The notes under the pieces: generated by a model
Database searches by the model: none
What the model was told of the DNA's origin: nothing
Seen by the model: the letters and a program-made list of their open reading frames with translations, nothing else
Source: an uncultured Collinsella sp.
GTDB taxonomy: Bacteria > Actinomycetota > Coriobacteriia > Coriobacteriales > Coriobacteriaceae
Direction of reading: 5' to 3'
Assembly: GCA_900552385.1 (NCBI GenBank)
Contig: URZI01000021.1
Location: 1-7,199 of the forward strand
Length of the DNA stretch: 7,199 bases
Position numbers and translations under genes: made by a program
Part shown: one piece after another, positions 1-5,339 of the stretch
Position numbering within the stretch: the stretch's first letter is position 1
Layout: every line of letters starts with the position of its first letter

Positions 1-42
1 CACTGCATATCGTCGGCAGCGTCAGATGTGTATAAGAGACAG
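1..42 (+). other. Illumina Nextera i5-side adapter (artefact)
   Basis: Bases 10-42 match the Nextera Read 1 transposase adapter, ending in the Tn5 mosaic end (AGATGTGTATAAGAGACAG at 24-42). Bases 2-9 read ACTGCATA, which matches the Nextera i5 index 506 as I remember it, and base 1 fits the end of the P5 arm. This is library sequence, not genome. Any protein read through here acquires artificial residues; on the minus strand the mosaic end yields the familiar false C-terminus LSLIHI. Confidence 0.98.
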
Positions 43-665
43 CTGCTGTACATGAGGCCACAGCCTAGGGCGAGCGCTCCACAAAGCCAGCGGTTGAGCT
101 GGTAGGAGGCAAAGGACGTCTTTTCGTCGATGTCTGAGACCTGGAAATTGCGCACGCCGTAGTTGCACGCGATCATGATGAGCGTGCCGGTGACAAAGGC
201 GATGGAGAATTTGCCTGCTTCTTCGGCGCCCACGAGCTGCGTAGACACGATGGTGAGCAACGGAAACGCCAGGCCCCACACGGCGGTGCCGAGGGTGTTC
301 CAAAGATAGTCGCGGCTGGTGGCGTGCTCCTCGTATTCCGCTTCCTGCATGGAGAAGCCGCCGCCGTAGACGGCGCCGAGCAGACGGTTCCACCAAGCGT
401 TGACCATGCGGCGGACGGGGCCGGGCTCCCGATCGCGTTCGCGCCGGCGACGTGTGGCTTGGCTGCTATCGGGTCCGCTGGCGTTGCGCTGACTCAGCTC
501 CTGGATGCGTGCGAGCTCTTCGGCCGTGTGGGAGGCGGGGAAGAGGCCGTTCTCGATGCGGCCGCCCTGGGCCCTTGCGGTGCCGCTGCCCGCTACGGCG
601 GAGTCGGCGACGCCATTGCGGCGGGCGATGGCGCGGCGAATGCTATCGAGGGGCGTGATGCTCAA
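43..665 (-). CDS. Polysaccharide/LPS flippase (Wzx/MATE-like), N-terminal fragment
   Basis: The minus frame from TTG at 665-663 stays open through 207 codons until it runs into the adapter, so the gene's C-terminal part is missing. I chose the TTG start because AAAGGA lies 7 nt upstream and no in-frame ATG occurs before codon 87; GC-rich third positions begin right after it. Residues 1-86 are polar, Arg/Ala/Ser-rich and probably cytosolic. Residues about 121-144 (YLWNTLGTAVWGLAFPLL), 153-171 and 192-207 look like the first three membrane helices. The segment NTLG...AEEAGKFSIAFVTGTL resembles the start of oligosaccharide flippases, where 'NTxGS...GxExxGxFS' is typical. Such proteins move lipid-linked glycan units across the cytoplasmic membrane. 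The substrate cannot be told. An alternative start at Met87 or Met106 would drop the polar extension. Family assignment is from pattern recognition only. Confidence 0.72.
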
Positions 666-693
666 AGCGGGGTCCTTTCTATTGCTGCGCTCT

Positions 694-699
694 AGTATA
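694..699 (-). promoter_or_regulatory. Probable -10 box for the flippase gene
   Basis: TATACT on the minus strand (five of six matches to TATAAT) lies 28 nt upstream of the TTG start and would give a leader of about 20 nt that contains the AAAGGA ribosome site. I see no convincing -35 hexamer 16-18 nt further upstream, so the promoter may be activator-dependent or wrongly called. Confidence 0.4.
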
Positions 700-724
700 G
701 TCGCGGTGGTATCCATTCGTGTTT

Positions 725-741
725 TTGAACAGGTTGTTCAA
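725..741. repeat. Perfect 17-bp palindrome, possible operator
   Basis: TTGAACAGGTTGTTCAA has 7-bp arms around a 3-nt centre. It sits about 26 bp upstream of the flippase -10 box, where a regulator could act. Its left half, TTGAACAGG, recurs on the minus strand at 859-851 inside the next palindromic element, so it could instead be a shortened member of the repeat cluster that follows. The centre spacing (five bases between GAAC and GTTC) is one longer than in the Bacillus-type LexA box. Confidence 0.5.
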
Positions 742-767
742 TTATTTCGGCGGCGCCATTCAGTAGT

Positions 768-823
768 CGGCACTTAGGGACGTTCCTTATGTGCAGGCAC
801 TTTGGGAACGTCCCTAAGTGCCG
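768..823. repeat. REP-like inverted repeat 1 (19-bp perfect arms)
   Basis: CGGCACTTAGGGACGTTCC at 768-786 is repeated inverted and without mismatch at 805-823, with an 18-nt loop. The loop, read on the minus strand, contains AAAGTGCCTG, a word close to the loop of the terminator-like hairpins found after the plus-strand genes. No T-run follows on either strand, so this is not an obvious intrinsic terminator. Non-coding. Confidence 0.85.
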
Positions 824-829
824 GCATCC

Positions 830-869
830 GGGGACACTCCTTGAATGTTGCCTGTTCAAGAGTGTCCCC
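830..869. repeat. REP-like inverted repeat 2 (GGGGACACTC arms)
   Basis: GGGGACACTC (830-839) pairs with GAGTGTCCCC (860-869) and TTGAA (841-845) pairs with TTCAA (855-859), with C840 bulged and a 9-nt loop TGTTGCCTG. The stem is therefore 15 bp with one bulge. It lies 6 bp after inverted repeat 1 and shares its GGGAC/GTCCC theme and a TGCCTG word in the loop. No protein gene covers it. Confidence 0.82.
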
Positions 870-903
870 AATGACTAGTCGTTTAAGAACGTCCCCAATG
901 ACT
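853..903. repeat. 24-nt imperfect direct repeat (two units)
   Basis: The units 853-876 and 880-903 agree at 20 of 24 positions, with the last 13 bases (GTCCCCAATGACT) identical. The first unit is the right half of inverted repeat 2, so the second looks like an extra half-copy of the same element. The palindrome GACTAGTC sits at the junction (873-880). Confidence 0.8.
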
Positions 904-954
904 GGGCCGCTTGCCTGCGATTTTTGACCGTTGGGCGGGCTTGCCGCCCTTGCC

Positions 955-970
955 GCAAAAACGTTTTTGC
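955..970. promoter_or_regulatory. Perfect 16-bp palindrome upstream of pckA
   Basis: GCAAAAACGTTTTTGC is a perfect palindrome ending 74 bp before the pckA start codon. A second, smaller dyad, CTTTAC-GTGA-GTAAAG, lies at 988-1003. They are candidate operator sites for pckA. No convincing -35/-10 pair was found around them, so the position relative to a promoter is unknown. A coincidental palindrome of this length is unlikely but possible. Confidence 0.45.
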
Positions 971-1044
971 ATATCGGGTACAACGGGCTTTACGTGAGTA
1001 AAGTGCGCGCCGCGTCCACGTGCCGCGTTTTTAAAGGAGGCCCC

Positions 1045-2715
1045 ATGCCTGGTGTTACCCCTGCAGAAGTTCTGTCCAATTTTGGTATTACGCTGGTCGA
1101 AGATCCCGCCGAGAATCAACCCCGTCTGCTGGTCGATCTGCCCGCCGCGGAGCTCGTCGAGCACGCTATCCGCCGCGAAGAAGGCCGCATGGCATCCAAC
1201 GGCGCGCTGGTGATCGAGACGGGGGAGCGTACCGGCCGTTCCCCCAATGACCGCTTTATCGTTGACACCCCCGATGTTCACGACAAGATTGCCTGGGGCG
1301 CGGTCAACCGCCCGCTGTCCGTCGAGAGCTATGAGGCCATCAAGGCCGGCATCGTCGACTATCTCAACGAGCGCGACGTGTTCGTCACCCGCGGCATGGC
1401 AGGTGTCGACCGCAACCACACGCGTCGACTGCTCGTTGCCTGCGAGCGTGCCAGCCAGGCACTTTTTATTAAGCAGATGCTCGCCCGCCCGCTCGCTCGC
1501 GAAATCGCGCGCACCGGCGAGCCCGACTTCTGCGTGCTCGCAGCGCCCGGTTACCAGTGCGACCCCGCCATCAAGGGCCTCAACTCCAGCGCCGCGGTGG
1601 TCATCAACTTCCAGGAACGCGTGATTCTGGTCGCCGGCACCGGCTACTCTGGCGAGATTAAAAAGTCGATCTTTAGCGTCATGAACTATCTGCTGCCCGT
1701 CGAGGACGACGTGCTGCCCATGCACTGCTCGGCCAGCATGGATCCCGTCACGCACGAGACCGCCGTGTTCTTTGGCCTGTCCGGCACCGGCAAGACCACG
1801 CTTTCGGCCAATCGCACGCGCCTGCTGATCGGCGACGACGAGCACGGTTGGTCCGACATGGGTATCTTCAACATCGAGGGTGGCTGCTACGCAAAATGCG
1901 AGGGCCTGGACGCCTTCCACGAGCCCGAGATCTTCAACGCCGTCCGTTTTGGCGCCATTTGCGAAAACGTGGTGCTCGACGAGAACCGCAAGCCCAACTA
2001 CGACGACATCTCGATCACGCACAACACGCGCGTGGCCTATCCCGTGGAGCACATTCCTAACGCGTGGACTAAGGGCATGGGCACCACTCCGAGTGTCGTG
2101 CTGTTCCTGACTTGCGACGCTTTTGGCGTGCTGCCACCCATCTCACGTCTGACGGCCGATGCCGCCATGTACCACTTTGTGACGGGCTTTACGGCTAAGA
2201 TTCCCGGCACCGAGGTCGGCGTCACCGAGCCCACGCCCACGTTCTCCTCGCTGTTTGGCGAGCCGTTTATGCCGCTCGACCCCATGGTCTATGCCAAGAT
2301 GCTCGGCGAGCGTATCGCCGACGGTCGTACGCGCGTGTACCTGGTCAACACCGGCTGGATTGGCGGCGGTTATGGTGTGGGCCATCGCATCGAGCTTGCC
2401 TACACGCGCGCCCTGGTGGCCCGCGCCCTCGACGGTACCATCGAGGACAGCGAGTTCTTGCACGACGACATCTTTAACGTCGACATTCCCACGACGTGCC
2501 ACGGCGTGCCCGATGGCATCCTGGTGCCGCGCCAGTACTGGCAGAGCACCGCGCGCTACGACGAGGCAGCGCACAACCTGGCGGTGATGTTCGAGGAGAA
2601 CTTCGAGAAGAAGTACTCGCACCTTCCCGAGTCCGTCAAGGCCGCCGGCCCGCACGCCCAGGTGTCCGCCGAGGCCCGTCATCGCGGCCGCGGCTTGCTG
2701 GGACTCCGCCACTAG
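1045..2715 (+). CDS. pckA: ATP-dependent phosphoenolpyruvate carboxykinase
   Basis: This 556-residue cytosolic enzyme interconverts oxaloacetate + ATP and PEP + ADP + CO2 (EC 4.1.1.49). It serves gluconeogenesis, or in fermenters can run towards oxaloacetate for succinate formation. Visible family hallmarks, in order: substrate-binding RTGRSPNDRF (62-71, with R65), GTGYSGEIKKSIFSVMNY with metal-site Lys207, LPMHCSAS with metal-ligand His227, the P-loop FGLSGTGKTTLS (243-254, Lys250/Thr251), the second kinase motif GDDEHGW (263-269), and NTGWIGGGYGVGHRI near the C-terminus. These place it firmly in the ATP-type family. The start at 1045 is set by AAAGGAGG 4 nt upstream; the frame is open further 5' without another ribosome site. 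Length is slightly above the usual 520-540. It is flanked by REP-like repeats and dyads upstream and by a terminator hairpin 17 nt after the stop, so it is probably transcribed alone. Confidence 0.97.
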   Translation: MPGVTPAEVLSNFGITLVEDPAENQPRLLVDLPAAELVEHAIRREEGRMASNGALVIETGERTGRSPNDRFIVDTPDVHDKIAWGAVNRPLSVESYEAIKAGIVDYLNERDVFVTRGMAGVDRNHTRRLLVACERASQALFIKQMLARPLAREIARTGEPDFCVLAAPGYQCDPAIKGLNSSAAVVINFQERVILVAGTGYSGEIKKSIFSVMNYLLPVEDDVLPMHCSASMDPVTHETAVFFGLSGTGKTTLSANRTRLLIGDDEHGWSDMGIFNIEGGCYAKCEGLDAFHEPEIFNAVRFGAICENVVLDENRKPNYDDISITHNTRVAYPVEHIPNAWTKGMGTTPSVVLFLTCDAFGVLPPISRLTADAAMYHFVTGFTAKIPGTEVGVTEPTPTFSSLFGEPFMPLDPMVYAKMLGERIADGRTRVYLVNTGWIGGGYGVGHRIELAYTRALVARALDGTIEDSEFLHDDIFNVDIPTTCHGVPDGILVPRQYWQSTARYDEAAHNLAVMFEENFEKKYSHLPESVKAAGPHAQVSAEARHRGRGLLGLRH

Positions 2716-2732
2716 CGTCGCCGCAAGTCCAT

Positions 2733-2769
2733 AACCACCACAAAGGGGACAGTTACCTTTGTGGTGGTT
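2733..2769 (+). terminator. Repeat hairpin copy 1, terminator of pckA
   Basis: A perfect 14-bp stem (AACCACCACAAAGG, 2733-2746; partner 2756-2769) encloses the 9-nt loop GGACAGTTA and runs into TTTT at 2768-2771, 17 nt after the pckA stop. It belongs to the four-copy family of this window but is the only one in reverse: on the minus strand its loop reads TAACTGTCC, against TGCCTGTCC in copies 2 and 3. Confidence 0.85.
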
Positions 2770-2798
2770 TTGCTTGGGCGGATGACTCAGGTTACAAT
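2770..2798 (+). promoter_or_regulatory. Candidate promoter for the B3/4 leader
   Basis: TACAAT at 2793-2798 is a good -10 hexamer. TTGCTT at 2770-2775, exactly 17 nt before it, is a weak -35 and overlaps the tail of repeat hairpin copy 1. Transcription would begin near 2805, giving a leader of about 138 nt before the next start codon. Confidence 0.5.
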
Positions 2799-2840
2799 AC
2801 GCCTGACATATCGCCCCCTTCTCCGGATGGGGGCAGCGCA

Positions 2841-2902
2841 AGCGCTCTTGTGGCGGCACCGTAGGACTTTGAAGGTGGCCGCTGTGAGGGCGCTTTTTGT
2901 TT
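2841..2902 (+). terminator. Leader hairpin followed by T-run (attenuator or sRNA end)
   Basis: Bases 2841-2860 pair with 2874-2894 to form a 20-bp stem with one bulged G (2877) and a 13-nt loop. It is followed at once by TTTTTGTTT (2894-2902). Five of the pairs are G-U wobbles (at 2846, 2849, 2850, 2851 and 2852), which would be A-C mismatches on the other strand, so the structure points to a plus-strand RNA. It lies 40 nt before the B3/4 start and some 36 nt after the predicted transcription start. It is either an attenuator in the B3/4 leader or the end of a small RNA of about 95 nt. Confidence 0.65.
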
Positions 2903-2914
2903 AGGCGCCCTCAC
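2884..2914 (+). promoter_or_regulatory. Alternative hairpin overlapping the leader terminator
   Basis: GTGAGGGCGC (2884-2893) pairs perfectly with GCGCCCTCAC (2905-2914) across an 11-nt T-rich loop that contains the terminator's T-run. It uses the same bases as the 3' arm of the 2841-2902 hairpin, so the two cannot form together. This mutual exclusion is typical of switchable leaders. No known riboswitch or T-box core was recognised: a GGTGGCCGC word resembles part of a T-box but lacks the full motif. Confidence 0.5.
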
Positions 2915-2942
2915 TCGGGCGCGCACAATGAAGGGAGAGCGT

Positions 2943-3662
2943 ATGAAGGGCTTTGTTGCCGAGAATTCGTTTTGGGAGCTGTTTCCACAGGCGGCGGTCG
3001 GCGTCGTGGTCGTAAAGGGCATGAAGCCCGCGGCTCAGATTCCCCAGGAGGACGTGGATGCCATTGCCGCGTTGCTCGACCGCGCCAATATCGAAGCGGA
3101 GCGTCGCCTGACGAGCGATACCATCAGCGAGAACGCGCCGGTGAAGGCTTGGCGTGACGCGTACCGGCTGTTCAAGACTAAAAAGGGCGCCCGCTGCTCG
3201 ATCGAGAACTTGCTCAAGCGCGTGCTCAAGGGCAAGCCGGTCGGTCATATCACACCGGCGGTGGATATTTACAACACGGTGTCGTTGACCTATGCGCTGC
3301 CCGTGGGAGGCGAGGATCTGCATGCGATTGAGGGAGACCTTCGCTTGAAGGTGACCGACGGCGGCGACGCGTTCTTGCCACTTGGCGAGGAGGCGGATGA
3401 TCCGACGCTGCCCGGTGAGCTTGCTTATATCGATGATGCGGGCGCCGTGTGCCGTTGCTGGAACTGGCGCGATGGCGTTCGCACGGCGCTGTCCGATGAT
3501 TCGGCCGATGCGTTCCTGGCGATTGAGTGCGTGGAGTCCGAGCGGATGGGGGATTGCCAGGCTGCGATCGATCGCTTAGCCGAGCTGCTTGAGCGCTATC
3601 TGGGAGCGACGGTTGTCGTTAAGACGCTTGTTACCCGCGACAATCCTTGCGTGGAGCTGTAG
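2943..3662 (+). CDS. Stand-alone B3/4-domain protein
   Basis: This 239-residue soluble protein matches the stand-alone B3/B4 family, related to the editing domain of the phenylalanyl-tRNA synthetase beta chain. Visible hallmarks: FKTKKGARCSIENLLKR (77-93), the VDIYN motif at 107-111 followed by SLTYALPVGGED, FLPLGEE near 144-150, GELAYIDDAG, and WNWRDG at 173-178. In the synthetase this fold hydrolyses Tyr-tRNA(Phe); free-standing members have no settled role to my knowledge, so trans-editing or amino-acid-related hydrolysis is only a guess. Start: ATG at 2943 has GGGAG 5 nt upstream, while the in-frame ATG at 2928 has no ribosome site and would itself be part of that spacer region. It has its own candidate promoter, a structured leader and a repeat hairpin 28 nt after the stop, so it is likely a single-gene unit. 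Confidence 0.82.
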   Translation: MKGFVAENSFWELFPQAAVGVVVVKGMKPAAQIPQEDVDAIAALLDRANIEAERRLTSDTISENAPVKAWRDAYRLFKTKKGARCSIENLLKRVLKGKPVGHITPAVDIYNTVSLTYALPVGGEDLHAIEGDLRLKVTDGGDAFLPLGEEADDPTLPGELAYIDDAGAVCRCWNWRDGVRTALSDDSADAFLAIECVESERMGDCQAAIDRLAELLERYLGATVVVKTLVTRDNPCVEL

Positions 3663-3690
3663 CGAAGTCTGCGGATCAAACTCGACGGTC

Positions 3691-3731
3691 AAAACCACCA
3701 CAATGGTGCCTGTCCCCTTTGTGGTGGTTTT
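3691..3731 (+). terminator. Repeat hairpin copy 2, after the B3/4 gene
   Basis: A 16-bp stem (3691-3706 with 3716-3731) has one T-T mismatch (3704/3718), the loop TGCCTGTCC and a T-run at 3728-3732. It begins 28 nt after the stop codon. Arms and loop match copies 3 and 4 almost base for base. It should end the B3/4 transcript. Confidence 0.85.
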
Positions 3732-3783
3732 TATGTTGATGAGTTAACAAATGAGGCGTGCAGGGCTGGCGGCCGCTGGGTAC

Positions 3784-3799
3784 GGTTAAGATGTTTACC
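3784..3799. promoter_or_regulatory. Weak dyad upstream of the MarR gene
   Basis: GGTTAAGATGTTTACC is an imperfect 16-bp dyad (GGT-AA / TT-ACC), overlapped by GGGTA...TACCC (3778-3800). It lies about 36 bp before the MarR-family start, where an autoregulatory site would be expected. Evidence is positional plus weak symmetry only; no clear -35/-10 pair was seen. Confidence 0.25.
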
Positions 3800-3835
3800 C
3801 GTTAGCATTATGCAAGCGAAAGGCGGTCGTCTCCC

Positions 3836-4285
3836 ATGCAGCAGAACGACGAGACACGTTTCGAGGACTTTGTCGGACTGATCAGCGGGCTCTACAAGGA
3901 GATTCAGCGCATTAAGACATCCGAGGGCGCAAGGCTGGGCCTCAAGGGCTCCGACGTTATGTGCCTTTACTATCTTGAGCGCAGCAAGGACGGCCTGACT
4001 GGCGCTGACCTGGCTCGCATGGCAGGCGTGACCCGCGCTGCCGTCTCGCGTACGCTCGCGCATCTGGAGGAGGGCGGCTACGTCGAGGTCGATGACTCGG
4101 GTGATGCGGCCGTCAAGTACCGTGCCCCGGTGCGCCTGACTGCCCTGGGCGGCGAGAGCATGAGCGAGGCCGATCGCATCATTCGCGAAGTGCTCGACAC
4201 CACCGGTAAGGCCATGGGCGTGGAGCAGCGCGAGCAGATGTACGCGTCGCTGCGCACGATTCTCAATACCTTGCGCGAGATCTAA
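3836..4285 (+). CDS. MarR-family transcriptional regulator
   Basis: The 149-residue product has the MarR plan: an N-terminal dimerisation helix (about 5-28), then a winged helix-turn-helix. SDVMCLYYLERSKDGLT (39-55) leads into ADLARMAGVTRAAVSRTLAHLEEGGYVEV (57-85), where the second helix pair is the DNA-reading unit. The wing follows (DDSGDAAVKYRAPVRLT), then two C-terminal helices (about 106-148) that complete the dimer interface. Length is usual for the family. The ligand is unknown; only one cysteine (C44) is present, so a two-cysteine redox switch within one chain is not possible. The ATG at 3836 has only a distant GAAAGG (12 nt), so initiation may be weak. Its stop is 119 nt before the DegV-family gene on the same strand with no strong terminator between, so the two may be co-transcribed and the regulator may act on fatty-acid uptake. 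That link is inferred from position. Confidence 0.9.
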   Translation: MQQNDETRFEDFVGLISGLYKEIQRIKTSEGARLGLKGSDVMCLYYLERSKDGLTGADLARMAGVTRAAVSRTLAHLEEGGYVEVDDSGDAAVKYRAPVRLTALGGESMSEADRIIREVLDTTGKAMGVEQREQMYASLRTILNTLREI

Positions 4286-4300
4286 GGCCGCCAAGGTATT
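4265..4300 (+). terminator. Inverted repeat across the MarR stop codon, weak terminator
   Basis: AATACCTTG (4265-4273) is perfectly repeated inverted as CAAGGTATT (4292-4300), with an 18-nt loop that contains the stop codon. Only a broken T-tract (TATTTGCTT) follows, so termination would be partial at best. It could instead be a protein-binding dyad or an mRNA structure between marR and the DegV gene. Confidence 0.35.
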
Positions 4301-4404
4301 TGCTTCCCATTAACAACTGCATAGTCCCGTTTGAGCGCGTATACCGTGCCGGGGCTTTGCTGTCAAAATTCCCCGCGCGAGACCTGCGCAAGAAAGGATT
4401 CGCT

Positions 4405-5259
4405 ATGTCCGTCCGCATTATTACCGATTCCGCAAGCGATATGTCGCCGGCCGAGCACCCAGTACTGGCCGTTTTGCCGCTGTCCGTCACCTTTGGCACC
4501 GATGTGTACATGGATGGCATCGACATCGATCACCAGCGCTTTTACGAGATGCTCGTGGAGCGCGATGAGCTGCCCAAGACCGGCCAGGTCAACCCGTACG
4601 CGTTTTCGCAGGCCATCGCCGAGGCGCGTGAGGCCGGCGACGAGGCCGTGATTATTACCGTGGGCGCTAAGCTTTCGGGTACAAATCAGAGTGCCCGTAC
4701 CGCACTTGCCGAGGCGCCGGGCGGCGACGTATACGTGGTGGATAGCAATAACGTCACTCTGGGCGAGCGTGTCCTGGTCGAGTATGCCCTGCGCCTGGTG
4801 AACGAGGGCCGTAGTGCGGCCCAGATCGCGGCGGCCGTCGAGGCCGTCCGTGACCGCGTGGTCGTCATCGGCCTGCTCGAGACGCTGGAGTACCTGGTGC
4901 GCGGCGGTCGTCTGTCTGCTGCGGCCGGCGCCGTGGGCACACTGCTCAACGTAAAGCCTGTGGTGGCTGTCGAGGACGGTCTGATCGTGCAGCTGGGCAA
5001 GGCGCGCGGTTCCAAGAACGGCCGCAACCTGCTGAACCAAAAGGTCGAAAAGGCGGGCGGCATCGACTTTTCCATGCCGCTGGCGCTCGGCTATACGGGT
5101 CTTTCGGATGCGGTGCTCAAGAAGTATATCGAGGACAGCGCGGCACTTTGGGCTGGCCATACCGAGGGCGAGTTACCCGTTCACACCATCGGCGCCACCA
5201 TCGGTACCCACGTAGGCCCTGGCGCCGTAGCCGTAGCCTTCTTCCAGCCCGCCAACTAA
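4405..5259 (+). CDS. DegV family protein (FakB-like fatty-acid-binding protein)
   Basis: The 284-residue cytosolic product has the DegV/FakB order of motifs: IITDSASD (5-12), LPLSVTFG...YMDGIDI, PKTGQVNP (57-64), AKLSGTNQSA (88-97), VVDSNNVTLGE, YLVRGGRLS (163-171), LLNVKPVVAVEDG, and IGTHVGPGA (266-274). In characterised FakB proteins these residues hold a fatty acid, which the kinase FakA phosphorylates before transfer into phospholipid; Thr59, Ser91 and His269 appear to be the equivalents of the carboxylate-contacting Thr, Ser and His. The usual TSQ is TGQ here. The start at 4405 has AGAAAGGA 6 nt upstream; the frame extends 35 codons further 5' without a ribosome site. No FakA gene is in the window. 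A MarR-family regulator precedes it by 119 nt, and repeat hairpin copy 3 follows 11 nt after the stop. Confidence 0.92.
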   Translation: MSVRIITDSASDMSPAEHPVLAVLPLSVTFGTDVYMDGIDIDHQRFYEMLVERDELPKTGQVNPYAFSQAIAEAREAGDEAVIITVGAKLSGTNQSARTALAEAPGGDVYVVDSNNVTLGERVLVEYALRLVNEGRSAAQIAAAVEAVRDRVVVIGLLETLEYLVRGGRLSAAAGAVGTLLNVKPVVAVEDGLIVQLGKARGSKNGRNLLNQKVEKAGGIDFSMPLALGYTGLSDAVLKKYIEDSAALWAGHTEGELPVHTIGATIGTHVGPGAVAVAFFQPAN

Positions 5260-5270
5260 CCGACCTGCCA

Positions 5271-5311
5271 TAAACCACCACAAAGGTGCCTGTCCCCTTT
5301 GCGGTGGTTTA
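5271..5311 (+). terminator. Repeat hairpin copy 3, after the DegV gene
   Basis: Bases 5271-5286 pair with 5296-5311 around the loop TGCCTGTCC, giving 16 positions with one A-C mismatch (5280/5302). On the minus strand that position would be a G-U pair. The T-tract is short (TTTATG). It ends 28 nt before the MGMT-like start codon, so some read-through into that gene is plausible. Confidence 0.78.
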
Positions 5312-5339
5312 TGCTTTTCAGGGTGGAAGGGAGCGAGCA

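Noticed and set aside
24..42. Genuine Tn5/IS50 mosaic end marking a transposon
   Set aside because: It is joined to Nextera sequencing arms and index bases at the contig edge, so it comes from library preparation.
22..396. 124-codon minus frame ending SLIHI
   Set aside because: Arg-rich out-of-frame reading of the flippase gene that ends inside the adapter.
324..695. 123-codon plus-strand frame in the flippase region
   Set aside because: The minus frame reads as a membrane flippase with a ribosome site; the plus frame gives an Ala/Gly-rich shadow.
883..2052. 389-codon open frame antisense to pckA
   Set aside because: It is opposite the conserved ATP-type PEPCK motifs, its product has no recognisable family, and it is explained by GC-rich third positions of pckA.
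2841..2902. T-box riboswitch before the B3/4 gene
   Set aside because: GGCGGCACCG and GGTGGCCGC only partly resemble the T-box core; no stem I specifier loop or complete 14-nt T-box is visible.
4363..5160. 265-codon frame antisense to the DegV gene
   Set aside because: Shadow of the DegV-family coding sequence; no family resemblance or ribosome site.
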